Made by a program: the position numbers and the translations under genes. A stretch of DNA of 64,000 nucleotides from NCBI GenBank assembly GCA_900068845.1, contig CEFQ01000011.1, positions 1-64,000 on the forward strand, given 5' to 3'. Source of the stretch: Enterobacter ludwigii (lineage in GTDB: Bacteria > Pseudomonadota > Gammaproteobacteria > Enterobacterales > Enterobacteriaceae). Below are positions 38,591 to 47,048 of this stretch, in pieces. The notes under the pieces are model-generated. The model saw only the letters and a program-made list of their open reading frames with translations, had not been told where the DNA came from and ran no database searches. How positions within the stretch are numbered: position 1 is the first letter of the stretch; every line of letters starts with the position of its first letter.

Positions 38591-40195
38591 TTGCCACTGA
38601 AAAAACGACATCACGATTTTGATTGGGTCTTAATCGTCTGCGCCGGGTTGTTACCGCTGGTGCTCGGCATCCTTTGTACCGCCATCGAAGCGCGCCACAC
38701 GGTGAGCCAACAGCAGATTTCCACCGCTAATACCCTGCTCACTCAGGCTGAGAAGATGAGCGATAACGCCTGGGATATGATCACTGAGCTGCGCCAGTAT
38801 CATTACCAGCCCTGTGCGCAAATTGAAGATCAGCTGCAGCGCGCCGGCACGCTCAATCCCTATTTCCGCTCTATAGGGATGCTGAAAGGCAATGACATCA
38901 GCTGCTCTTCCGCCTTTGGCCTGAAGCACGGCACGCTAACCGAAATGATGATGCAGCCGCCGCCCATTACCGGCAAAGCCTGGTGGAGTATTTCGGTGCG
39001 CGGTACCTACGGAGTACCGAATCGTCCCGCCGTGGTGTTTATGCGCCAGCTTCCCGATACCAGCGGTTTCTGGGCAGTCATCGACGGCCAATATTTGATG
39101 GACTTTATGAACGCTATCGGCGGATCGCGTGGCTATCACATGAACCTGCAATTTAGCGGCGGTGCGGTGATTGCCAGCGGATCCAATGACATGCAGCCAA
39201 AGCTGTACATGAAAAGTGAATCCTTTCAGACCGAGTCCAGCCGCTATCCCATTACCGTTAATGTGACCGTTCCGGCTGCTGAGTTGCTCAAAGCCTGGCG
39301 TCAGGCACTGTTTATCTTTCTGCCAATGGCGGCGATTTTCTCGATTCTGCTGATGGTTCTCACCGCCAACTGGTTGCGTCGCCGCATCTCCTGGCACGAT
39401 GAGATTGGCCGCGCCATCCGCGCCCGGCAGTTTTCGGTACATTATCAGCCGGTTTACAGCACGACATTACAAGGCTGTGCCGGTGCCGAAGCCTTACTGC
39501 GCTGGCAACGGCCAAACGGCGACATGATTCGTCCGGATATCTTTATCAGCGCCGCGGAAGCCGAAGGGATGATTGTGCCGCTGACGCAACATCTGCTAGA
39601 ACTGATGGCCGAAGATATTCAAAGCTGGCAGGTTGAACCGGGTTTTCACATCGGGCTGAACCTGGCGGCAGAACACCTGCAACATGCCAACTTTGTGGCG
39701 GACATTGAGCAGTTTGCTGCACGTATTAAAGACAAGCAGATGTGCATTACGCTGGAACTGACCGAACGTAGCCTGATTGAAGATGGTGAAATGGTGGCGC
39801 GCAAACTGCGTCATTTGCGGGCGCAGGGCATGAAGGTGGCGATTGATGATTTCGGTACCGGCCACTGTTCGCTGACTTATCTGCTCACCTTCCCGCTGGA
39901 TTATCTGAAAATTGATCGCGGCTTTATCAACGCGATTGAAGGCCTCGACGTCGAGACGCCGGTGCTGGATGCCATTATTAATCTCTGCCACAAGCTGGAA
40001 CTGGACGTGCTCGGTGAAGGCGTAGAGACCGCAACACAATTTGAATACCTGCGGCAGCGTGGTGTGATATTTATTCAGGGCTACTATTATGCCCGTCCGC
40101 TGGATAATGACCGGCTGCGTGCCTGGCTCAGCGAGCAAGGGCATAAGCCACTTCTCGTTGAGGAACATCATGAGCCTGAACTGCATCATTCTTGA
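38591..40195 (+). CDS. Cyclic-di-GMP phosphodiesterase, CSS-motif sensor plus EAL domain
   Basis: 534 residues. Membrane segments at about 12-30 and 238-258 enclose a periplasmic CSS sensor (Cys105-Ser-Ser). In enterobacteria this sensor links activity to periplasmic disulfide state. The EAL domain (about 270-520) has Glu300 in GAEALLRW, NLAAEH, ELTERSLIEDG, IDDFGTGHCSLTYL, LKIDRGFI and GEGVET, so the catalytic set looks complete. No GGDEF domain. TTG start at 38591 with GAGGA upstream. The last 26 bases overlap the dehydrogenase gene. Confidence 0.92.
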   Translation: MPLKKRHHDFDWVLIVCAGLLPLVLGILCTAIEARHTVSQQQISTANTLLTQAEKMSDNAWDMITELRQYHYQPCAQIEDQLQRAGTLNPYFRSIGMLKGNDISCSSAFGLKHGTLTEMMMQPPPITGKAWWSISVRGTYGVPNRPAVVFMRQLPDTSGFWAVIDGQYLMDFMNAIGGSRGYHMNLQFSGGAVIASGSNDMQPKLYMKSESFQTESSRYPITVNVTVPAAELLKAWRQALFIFLPMAAIFSILLMVLTANWLRRRISWHDEIGRAIRARQFSVHYQPVYSTTLQGCAGAEALLRWQRPNGDMIRPDIFISAAEAEGMIVPLTQHLLELMAEDIQSWQVEPGFHIGLNLAAEHLQHANFVADIEQFAARIKDKQMCITLELTERSLIEDGEMVARKLRHLRAQGMKVAIDDFGTGHCSLTYLLTFPLDYLKIDRGFINAIEGLDVETPVLDAIINLCHKLELDVLGEGVETATQFEYLRQRGVIFIQGYYYARPLDNDRLRAWLSEQGHKPLLVEEHHEPELHHS

Positions 40196-41129
40196 TGATT
40201 ATCAGAACGTCGCCCTAACGCTTGCCGATTGGGCGTCTCTTGAACCATTGGTTCACACCACTTCCCTCTGCTCTCATTACACCGACCAGGATGAACTGGT
40301 TAAGCAGATCGTGCAGGCAGATATTCTGGTGGTGATGCGTGAACGCACGCCGCTGAGCGCCGAACTGATTGGCCGTCTGCCTAACCTGAAGATGGTGGTC
40401 ACCTCCGGAATGCGCAATGCTGCCATCGATTTGCACGCTTGCGCCGAACGCTACATTGCGGTGTGCGGCACCGCCAGCAGCAGCGCGGCACCCATGGAAC
40501 TGACGTGGGCATTGCTACTGGGGCTGGCGCGCCACATCGTGCCGGAGAATCAGGCGCTGCGCAGTAATGGCGCATGGCAGCACACCTTAGGCATGAGCCT
40601 GCAAGGCAAAACGCTCGGATTGCTCGGACTGGGCAAGATTGGCGGCGAAATGGCAAAAGTGGCGCAGGCGTTTGGTATGCGCGTGTGTGCATGGAGCCAG
40701 AATTTAACCGCCGAACGTGCCATCGCCTGTGGCGTTGAGCGCATGTCATCGCTGAACGCGCTGCTGAACATCAGCGATGTGGTGTCGATTCATCTGGTGC
40801 TTAGCGAGCGTTCACGGCATTTGATGGACGCTGCCGCACTGGGACAAATGAAACCTGGTGCGCTGCTAATTAACACCTCGCGCGCCGGCATTGTCGATCA
40901 ACCAGCAATGATCGCCGCGCTACAATCGGGCCAGTTAGCCGCTGCGGGATTGGATGTGTTTGAACAAGAACCGCTGCCCGCAGACCATCCGCTGCGTTTG
41001 CTGCCGAACGTGCTGGCAACGCCGCATCTTGGCTATGTTGCTGACAGCAATTATCACACCTACTTCACGCAGGCGGTGGAAGATATTCAGGGATGGTTGA
41101 CGGGTGCGCCGCTGCGATCACTACTCTGA
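40170..41129 (+). CDS. D-isomer-specific 2-hydroxyacid dehydrogenase family protein
   Basis: 319 residues. Nucleotide fold with LGLLGLGKIGGEMAKVAQAFG. Catalytic Arg in LINTSRAGIVDQP, Glu in GLDVFEQEPLP and His in LATPHLGYVADSNY. N-terminal MSLNCIILDDYQNVAL resembles the D-3-phosphoglycerate dehydrogenase-like group often of unknown substrate. ATG 40170 has GAGGA upstream and lies inside the end of the EAL gene. Its end overlaps the next convergent gene by 9 bases. Confidence 0.9.
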   Translation: MSLNCIILDDYQNVALTLADWASLEPLVHTTSLCSHYTDQDELVKQIVQADILVVMRERTPLSAELIGRLPNLKMVVTSGMRNAAIDLHACAERYIAVCGTASSSAAPMELTWALLLGLARHIVPENQALRSNGAWQHTLGMSLQGKTLGLLGLGKIGGEMAKVAQAFGMRVCAWSQNLTAERAIACGVERMSSLNALLNISDVVSIHLVLSERSRHLMDAAALGQMKPGALLINTSRAGIVDQPAMIAALQSGQLAAAGLDVFEQEPLPADHPLRLLPNVLATPHLGYVADSNYHTYFTQAVEDIQGWLTGAPLRSLL

Positions 41130-41600
41130 ACGTCCTGCACGACGTTTTTCGGCGATGCGCAACGCCACTTCGAGACTGTCTTCTGCCAGTGCGCTATCAG
41201 GAAGAGCGCGTTGCGCGTTAAGACGTTGGCTTATGCGCTTCAGCGTTGGCGTTATTTGCCCAACTAACTGCTGATATTCATCAAGTTGCGTGATGGGTTG
41301 GTCACGCGCGATGCTGGTTTGTGTCAGGCGTTGCAGCTGACGAAAGCCGTCCAGCGCCTGACTGGAGAGTAATCCAGCCTGGCGCCAGCTTTTTAGGCGC
41401 TGCAACAGTTCATCGGGTTGTTGCACCAACAATGCCAGCTGCGCATCTGCACGCTCGCCACAGTGACTCCACTCAATCGGGTTGCCGGGAACCACAATAT
41501 TACGCTGCGCTGTCGGCACAAGATTGATAAGATTCCTTTCTACACTGTCGATCATCGACAGCCAGCGATTCTTATATAACGGGGCGTTTTTCCTCGACAT
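41121..41600 (-). CDS. Uncharacterised protein, 159 aa
   Basis: I do not recognise it. It is probably cytoplasmic and helical, rich in Gln, Leu and Arg, without signal or membrane segment. A single central HC (EWSHCGERADAQ) and a basic end (IAEKRRAGRSE) are notable. ATG 41600 has GGTGGAG upstream; the frame also allows a GTG two codons earlier. Coding is supported by the ribosome site, codon use like its neighbours, and placement end-to-end with the dehydrogenase. Confidence 0.7.
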   Translation of the reverse strand: MSRKNAPLYKNRWLSMIDSVERNLINLVPTAQRNIVVPGNPIEWSHCGERADAQLALLVQQPDELLQRLKSWRQAGLLSSQALDGFRQLQRLTQTSIARDQPITQLDEYQQLVGQITPTLKRISQRLNAQRALPDSALAEDSLEVALRIAEKRRAGRSE

Positions 41601-41711
41601 GAACACTCCACCAAAGCAAGGCGGCAGAGTATTACTGAATGTTTACACGCTGGCAAGAGGCGCATATCGCCTCGAATATTGATAAGTTTTACTTATTTAT
41701 CTAGCCCGTAA

Positions 41712-42182
41712 TCAGGTATGGCAATAAAGCCGCGGCATGCCAGAATAATTGATTATTTGATCGCCGTTAGGGAGTTGATACATCTGATAATAATCATTGT
41801 GCGACTCAAGTGCCGAAGTGAAGAGGATCTGCGCTGCGAGCGCTTCGGGCAGCGTATCATCGGCCATCACCTGAACCCTACGGGTATTCACTAACATAAA
41901 ATCGCCCTGACGATGCCAGGTGCTGACCGCAGCTCGGTTCAGCCGATATTGTCGATCTCGCACAGTGACGTTACCGAAGAGCATTGACGTGCCGCTCCCA
42001 TCCGCTTTAAAGCGAGTGCGTATCGTTGCATTCAGCGTGCCTTCCGGATTCCCCAGATTATCAATACGATAGGGTATTTCACACCATTCCGGCACGGGTT
42101 CGGATGGCCGCACCAACAGTACCAACGCCCAGGGAAGAATGAAGGCCACCAAAACCGCGCTAATCCGTAATGATTTACGCAT
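41712..42182 (-). CDS. FidL-like membrane-anchored protein
   Basis: 156 residues. One N-terminal membrane segment (about 8-27, ISAVLVAFILPWALVLLV) then a periplasmic domain with two cysteines (EWCEIPYR and the final RLYCHT). Size, topology and position directly after a wHTH membrane regulator resemble FidL of the Salmonella MarT-FidL pair. It may modulate the regulator in the periplasm as ToxS does ToxR. Starts 8 bases inside the regulator gene end (ATG 42182), so the pair is translationally coupled. The FidL assignment is tentative. Confidence 0.7.
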   Translation of the reverse strand: MRKSLRISAVLVAFILPWALVLLVRPSEPVPEWCEIPYRIDNLGNPEGTLNATIRTRFKADGSGTSMLFGNVTVRDRQYRLNRAAVSTWHRQGDFMLVNTRRVQVMADDTLPEALAAQILFTSALESHNDYYQMYQLPNGDQIINYSGMPRLYCHT

Positions 42183-42975
42183 CGGGTAACTCCTGAATAA
42201 ACACCATCCACGATATGCACTCATTATCCTTTAGTGCGATCGGTCTGGCGCAGAGGAAAGCGCTGGTATGAACACGGGTTCGACTCTGATTGATGTACAG
42301 CAGCGCTGGCATCGAGCCATCAGGCATGCGCGGCTTTACATCGTCGAAACGTTGCAGCGCATCGCTAACAACCAAAGAGTGAGTGGAGAAGCTTTCCGCA
42401 ATAAATATCTGGGTCTGGTCTTGCTGATTATAAAATTTATAGTGCATCCCCCCTTGTTTTACGGGAGCAAATGCCTGGCGCGCCACCAATGCCAGCACCG
42501 CATTGAGCAGCAATATGCCCAGTATTATGCCGCGTAACAGCCAGGATTTTTTCTTGACCGCATCGGTGTGAACAACAGGTTCGGGTCGCGCAGTTGCCGA
42601 CGTTTCCGCTGCGGGAGCAGACGATGCAGCATCATCGGAGGATTCGACGTCCACCTGCTCCGCTAACACGCAACCAATCAGCGGCACCTGGTGAATCAGA
42701 GCGCCCGGTGCGTACGCCTGCTGCGCCAGACGATTGATCTCAGTGATGGTCACCGTGAGCCGATCGGCAAATGTCATATTGGAAGGTTCGCGCTGGAACA
42801 GCACATGCAGCGCCTGATTGCGCACCAGCTTACCTTGTGCGTTCAGCACGCGACGCAATACCGCACTTTGCAACGGACTCAATGCCACGCGTTGTGCAGG
42901 AGAATTGAGGGGATAAAACACCTGTTGGTCGGCATCAAAACAGAGACTTTTGGCAAATAAAATAAAGCGCGCCAT
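42175..42975 (-). CDS. CadC/ToxR/MarT-like membrane-bound transcription regulator
   Basis: 266 residues. Cytoplasmic N-terminal winged helix of OmpR type (about 1-100: LSPLQSAVLRRVLNAQGKLVRNQALHVLF, RLTVTITEINRLAQQA, in pieces), a Ser/Ala/Pro-rich linker, one membrane segment (about 148-166, GIILGILLLNAVLALVA) and a periplasmic domain of about 95 residues with two cysteines (FLCARP, NECISWM). Such one-component regulators sense a periplasmic signal. Start ATG 42975; a TTG six codons upstream is possible. Target genes unknown; proP is divergent but under its own known-type promoter. Confidence 0.82.
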   Translation of the reverse strand: MARFILFAKSLCFDADQQVFYPLNSPAQRVALSPLQSAVLRRVLNAQGKLVRNQALHVLFQREPSNMTFADRLTVTITEINRLAQQAYAPGALIHQVPLIGCVLAEQVDVESSDDAASSAPAAETSATARPEPVVHTDAVKKKSWLLRGIILGILLLNAVLALVARQAFAPVKQGGMHYKFYNQQDQTQIFIAESFSTHSLVVSDALQRFDDVKPRMPDGSMPALLYINQSRTRVHTSAFLCARPIALKDNECISWMVFIQELPDA

Positions 42976-43336
42976 ATGAAACCTGATTTCCAAAAAAGCA
43001 ACTCACGCAAGTATATGTAGTTTCGCTAAATGGCGCACGCTTAGTGCAAATCGCTGGTGGAAAGTCTCAGCTTTTTTTGACGCGTTTAAGGAGGTTAATA
43101 GGCCACAGCATTAGCTAAAAAATAGCCAGTTAATGGCGGAAACATGACAAATATCACACAAAATCGGTATACTCTGTCGCGGTTGGCAATCATTAACCCC
43201 CTAATAATTGCCGCGCAGGGCAGGGAAAAAATGTTATATCCCCGCTATGCTTTAATTTTCTCAACGCCGCGGACTGTTGGCATTTATTGAGTCCGCAGCG
43301 TTGAGGATTTTTCGAATTCCAATACAGGGTATCTGC
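42976..43336. promoter_or_regulatory. Promoter region and leader of proP
   Basis: Candidate promoter ATGACA (43144-43149), 18 bases, TATACT (43168-43173), about 165 bases before the proP ATG. A large hairpin (listed separately) lies in the leader. No gene seen. Confidence 0.5.
43262..43303 (+). promoter_or_regulatory. Terminator-like hairpin in the proP leader
   Basis: Arms CAACGCCGCGGACT/AGTCCGCAGCGTTG (14 positions, one mismatch) around a 14-base loop, followed shortly by TTTTT (43309-43312 region), 34 bases before the proP ATG. It may act as an attenuator or a target for RNA chaperones, or it may end an upstream transcript. Confidence 0.55.
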
Positions 43337-44842
43337 ATGAAACTACGTAGGAAGCGTGTAAAACCTATCGGGATTGATGATGTCACGATTATCGATGACT
43401 CCCGTTTACGTAAAGCCATCACCGCGGCTTCGCTGGGCAACGCGATGGAATGGTTTGATTTTGGTGTTTATGGCTTTGTGGCTTATGCACTGGGTAAGGT
43501 GTTCTTCCCAGATGCTTCGCCAAGTGTACAGATGATTGCCGCACTGGGTACGTTCTCGGTTCCGTTCCTGATTCGTCCACTCGGTGGTTTATTCTTCGGC
43601 ATGTTGGGCGATAAATACGGTCGTCAGAAAATCCTTTCTATTACCATCGTCATCATGTCGATCAGTACATTCTGTATTGGCTTGATACCCTCTTATGCCT
43701 CAATTGGTATCTGGGCACCGATCCTACTGCTGTTGGCAAAAATGGCGCAGGGCTTTTCGGTCGGCGGTGAATATACCGGCGCATCGATCTTTGTTGCAGA
43801 GTACTCGCCTGACCGTAAGCGCGGCTTTATGGGCAGCTGGCTTGATTTCGGCTCCATCGCCGGTTTCGTCCTGGGTGCGGGTGTCGTGGTGCTGATTTCC
43901 ACCATTATCGGTGAAGAGAAATTCCTCGAATGGGGCTGGCGCATTCCCTTCTTTATCGCGCTGCCGCTAGGCATCATTGGTTTGTATCTGCGTCACGCAC
44001 TGGAAGAAACCCCAGCGTTCCAACAGCACGTTGAGAAGCTGGAACAGGGCGACCGTGAAGGTCTGCGCGACGGCCCGAAAGTGTCGTTTAAAGAGATCGC
44101 GACCAAACACTGGAAAAGCCTGTTGGCCTGTATCGGTCTGGTGATTGCCACCAACGTGACCTACTACATGCTGCTGACTTACATGCCGAGTTATCTGTCA
44201 CACAACCTGCACTACTCTGAAGATCATGGCGTATTAATTATTATCGCCATCATGATGGGTATGCTGTTTGTGCAGCCAGTGATGGGCATGTTAAGTGACC
44301 GTTTTGGCCGTCGTCCGTTTGTCATCATTGGCTCTATCGCCCTGTTCATCTTCGCGATACCGTCCTTTATGCTGATCAATAGCGGTGTATTGGGCCTGAT
44401 TTTTGCGGGTCTGCTACTGATGGCGGTGATTCTCAATGCCTTTACCGGTGTGATGGCGTCGTCGCTACCGGCGATGTTCCCCACTCACATCCGCTACAGC
44501 GCGTTAGCAAGTGCCTTTAATATCTCGGTGCTGATTGCCGGTTTAACACCGACAATCGCCGCTTATTTAGTAGAAGCCACTAACAATCTGTATATGCCGG
44601 CTTACTATCTGATGGTTGTTGCGGTGATTGGTTTGATTACCGGTATCTACATGAAAGAGACCGCTAACAAGCCGCTGCGCGGCGCGACTCCGGCGGCCTC
44701 GGACATGGAAGAGGCGCGTGAAATCCTGCAGGAGCATCACGACAATATCGAGCAAAAAATCGAAGATATTGATGGCGAAATCGCTAAGCTTGAGGCGAAG
44801 CGTAAAAACCTGGTGCAGCAGCACCCGGACATCAACGAGTAA
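43337..44842 (+). CDS. proP: Proline/betaine/ectoine osmoprotectant symporter ProP
   Basis: H+ symporter of the major facilitator superfamily that takes up proline and glycine betaine when osmolarity rises. 501 residues (E. coli 500), very similar throughout (AITAASLGNAMEWFDFGVYG, GGEYTGASIFVAEYSPDRKR, ALEETPAFQQHVEKLEQG). The C-terminal antiparallel coiled coil is present (EILQEHHDNIEQKIEDIDGE to AKLEAKRKNLVQQHPDINE), which sets the osmotic threshold. Start ATG 43337 by family; the frame extends 20 codons upstream through the leader hairpin. Confidence 0.98.
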   Translation: MKLRRKRVKPIGIDDVTIIDDSRLRKAITAASLGNAMEWFDFGVYGFVAYALGKVFFPDASPSVQMIAALGTFSVPFLIRPLGGLFFGMLGDKYGRQKILSITIVIMSISTFCIGLIPSYASIGIWAPILLLLAKMAQGFSVGGEYTGASIFVAEYSPDRKRGFMGSWLDFGSIAGFVLGAGVVVLISTIIGEEKFLEWGWRIPFFIALPLGIIGLYLRHALEETPAFQQHVEKLEQGDREGLRDGPKVSFKEIATKHWKSLLACIGLVIATNVTYYMLLTYMPSYLSHNLHYSEDHGVLIIIAIMMGMLFVQPVMGMLSDRFGRRPFVIIGSIALFIFAIPSFMLINSGVLGLIFAGLLLMAVILNAFTGVMASSLPAMFPTHIRYSALASAFNISVLIAGLTPTIAAYLVEATNNLYMPAYYLMVVAVIGLITGIYMKETANKPLRGATPAASDMEEAREILQEHHDNIEQKIEDIDGEIAKLEAKRKNLVQQHPDINE

Positions 44843-44851
44843 TCTTCTCCA

Positions 44852-44880
44852 CTCCCGCCGCCCGGCGGGAGTTTTCGTTT
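44852..44880 (+). terminator. Rho-independent terminator of proP
   Basis: Arms CTCCCGCC/GGCGGGAG around GCCC, followed by TTTTCGTTT. Confidence 0.88.
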
Positions 44881-44958
44881 CCGCACACAATCCTTCATCC
44901 ACCGGCGCGAAAAGGGGTAAACTATTGCCACTTTTTTAACCTGTATAAGTTGTAGATC

Positions 44959-45936
44959 ATGTCTGAATTTAATCTGATCCAGCGCCCAAGAAGGCTGCGT
45001 AAAAGCGCGTCAATGCGTGAGATGTTCCAGGAATCCAACCTCAGCATCAACGATCTGGCACTGCCGATTTTCGTCGAAGAAGGTGTGGATGATTACGTGC
45101 CGATCAACGCCATGCCGGGCGTACGACGTATCCCAGAAAAACGCCTGGCGTATGAGATCGAACGTATCGCCAAAGCGGGCATCCGTTCAGTGATGACCTT
45201 CGGCATTTCCCACCATACCGACGCCACCGGCAGCGATGCCTGGAATGAAAACGGTTTAGTGGCGCGCATGGCACGTATCTGCAAAGACACCGTGCCGGAA
45301 ATGATCGTCATGTCTGACACCTGTTTCTGTGAATACACCAGTCACGGCCATTGCGGCGTGCTGTGCGATCATGGCGTCGATAACGACCAGACGCTGATTA
45401 ATCTCGGTAAACAAGCCGTTGTTGCTGCACAAGCAGGTGCCGACTTTATCGCACCTTCTGCGGCGATGGATGGCCAGGTTAAAGCCATCCGCCAGGCGCT
45501 CGACGCTGCGGGCTTCACCGATACCGCCATCATGTCTTACTCGACTAAGTTCGCATCCTCCTTCTACGGCCCGTTCCGTGAAGCGGCAGGAACCGCGCTG
45601 AAGGGCGACCGTAAAACTTACCAGATGAATCCGATGAACCGCCGTGAAGCCTTGCGTGAATCGCTGCTGGATGAAGCGGAAGGTGCAGATTCACTGATGG
45701 TAAAACCGGCGGGTGCCTACCTCGATATCCTGCGCGATATCCGTGAGCGCACCACGTTGCCGCTGGCTGCGTACCAGGTCAGTGGTGAGTACGCAATGAT
45801 TAAATTTGCGGCACAAGCGGGCGCAATCGACGAACGTAATGTGGTTCTGGAAAGCCTTGGCGCAATTAAACGTGCCGGTGCCGATCTCATTTTCAGCTAT
45901 TTTGCCCTTGATCTCGCCGAGCAAAAAGTGCTCTGA
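44959..45936 (+). CDS. hemB: Delta-aminolevulinic acid dehydratase (porphobilinogen synthase) HemB
   Basis: Condenses two 5-aminolevulinates to porphobilinogen, the second committed haem step. 325 residues (E. coli 324). Metal-binding cysteines lie in [21 protein letters not shown]. Schiff-base lysines lie in [16 protein letters not shown] and [14 protein letters not shown]. No separate promoter was defined, but the proP terminator precedes it. Confidence 0.98.
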   Translation: MSEFNLIQRPRRLRKSASMREMFQESNLSINDLALPIFVEEGVDDYVPINAMPGVRRIPEKRLAYEIERIAKAGIRSVMTFGISHHTDATGSDAWNENGLVARMARICKDTVPEMIVMSDTCFCEYTSHGHCGVLCDHGVDNDQTLINLGKQAVVAAQAGADFIAPSAAMDGQVKAIRQALDAAGFTDTAIMSYSTKFASSFYGPFREAAGTALKGDRKTYQMNPMNRREALRESLLDEAEGADSLMVKPAGAYLDILRDIRERTTLPLAAYQVSGEYAMIKFAAQAGAIDERNVVLESLGAIKRAGADLIFSYFALDLAEQKVL

Positions 45937-46045
45937 TTATCGTTACGCTTGGCATCGGACATCGCATACCGTTGCCAGGCGCTTTCAGCCTTTGTGGCAC
46001 AAACACCAGTGTTTCTTTAATTCCATAATTAATAAGAGTAACGCG

Positions 46046-47017
46046 ATGAAAGCACCTGCACTGCCAGCGGACGAGTCACATCGTTTGGCCCAGTTACGTG
46101 CGCTCAACATTCTGCACACACCTGCAGAAGAGCGTTTTGACCGATTAACCCGTCTTGCCCGTCGTCTATTTGGCGTGCCGGTGGCGCTCGTCAGCCTAAT
46201 GGAAGAGGACCATCAATGGTTCAAATCGATTGCCGGGCCGAGTGCGGCAACCGCGCCACGCAATACCTCATTCTGTGGCCACGCCATTCTGCAAGATGAT
46301 GTGATGGTGGTAGAGAATCCGCTGGATGATGAGCGTTTCCACGACAATCCGCTGGTTAAAGATAACGACAACCCGATACGTTTCTACGCCGGTTGCCCAC
46401 TGCGCACGCCAGCCGGTGCCAAAGTCGGCACGCTGTGTCTTATCGATCACCACACGCGCGAGTTTAACGCCGACGATATCCACACGCTGCGCGATTTAGC
46501 GGCCATGGCGGAAGCAGAACTGGTGGCTTTCCAGACCGCCACTTCGGATGAGCTGACGCAAATTACCAACCGTCGCGGCTTTATGACGCTCGGCCAGCTG
46601 GCGCTGAATGATTGCCAGATCAAGCAGTTACCGGCCAGCCTGACCTTCCTCGATCTCGATCGTTTCAAAGCCATCAACGATACGCTCGGCCATCGCGAAG
46701 GCGACCGCGCGCTGATGGACTTTGCCGATGCCATGAAAGTGAGTTTCCGCCATGCGGATATCTTTGCACGTTTAGGTGGCGATGAATTTGTGGTGCTGTT
46801 TAACGGCTTGCAACAAGGCGATGCCGAAGGGGTATTGGCGCGCTTTGATCGTTTCCTACAGCAGCAAACCCAGAATCTGGAGCGTCGCTACGCCCTTCAC
46901 TTCTCTTCAGGCATTGTTGAGTTTGATCCCGATCATCCGCAATCGCTGGAGCAGTTGCTGGAAGGAAGCGACGAACGCATGTACGCCGCGAAGAACGGTA
47001 AAAAGAATCTGCGTTGA
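46046..47017 (+). CDS. GAF-GGDEF diguanylate cyclase
   Basis: 323 residues, soluble. GAF domain about 22-160 (LVSLMEEDHQWFKSIAG, NTSFCGHAILQ, FYAGCPLRTPAGAKVGTLCL). GGDEF domain about 165-323 with the intact active site RLGGDEFVVLF (244-248) and an RxxD inhibitory site RHAD five residues before it. LTFLDLDRFKAINDTLGHREGD carries the metal Asp. It should make c-di-GMP with product inhibition; the GAF ligand is unknown. Start ATG 46046 after AAGAG; the longer frame overlaps hemB. Confidence 0.93.
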   Translation: MKAPALPADESHRLAQLRALNILHTPAEERFDRLTRLARRLFGVPVALVSLMEEDHQWFKSIAGPSAATAPRNTSFCGHAILQDDVMVVENPLDDERFHDNPLVKDNDNPIRFYAGCPLRTPAGAKVGTLCLIDHHTREFNADDIHTLRDLAAMAEAELVAFQTATSDELTQITNRRGFMTLGQLALNDCQIKQLPASLTFLDLDRFKAINDTLGHREGDRALMDFADAMKVSFRHADIFARLGGDEFVVLFNGLQQGDAEGVLARFDRFLQQQTQNLERRYALHFSSGIVEFDPDHPQSLEQLLEGSDERMYAAKNGKKNLR

Positions 47018-47022
47018 TTGTG

Positions 47023-47042
47023 GGTCGCCATCAATGGCGACC
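47023..47042. repeat. REP-like family A palindrome
   Basis: GGTCGCCATCAATGGCGACC, six bases after the GGDEF gene stop and just before the end of the convergent hydrolase gene. The GTAG head is replaced by TG. Confidence 0.65.
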
Positions 47043-47048
47043 ATGGAA

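Noticed and set aside
41599-41682. 27-codon plus-strand ORF starting across the start of the unknown protein gene
   Set aside because: No ribosome site independent of the opposite gene and it covers a hairpin (GAGGCG/CGCCTC); likely chance.
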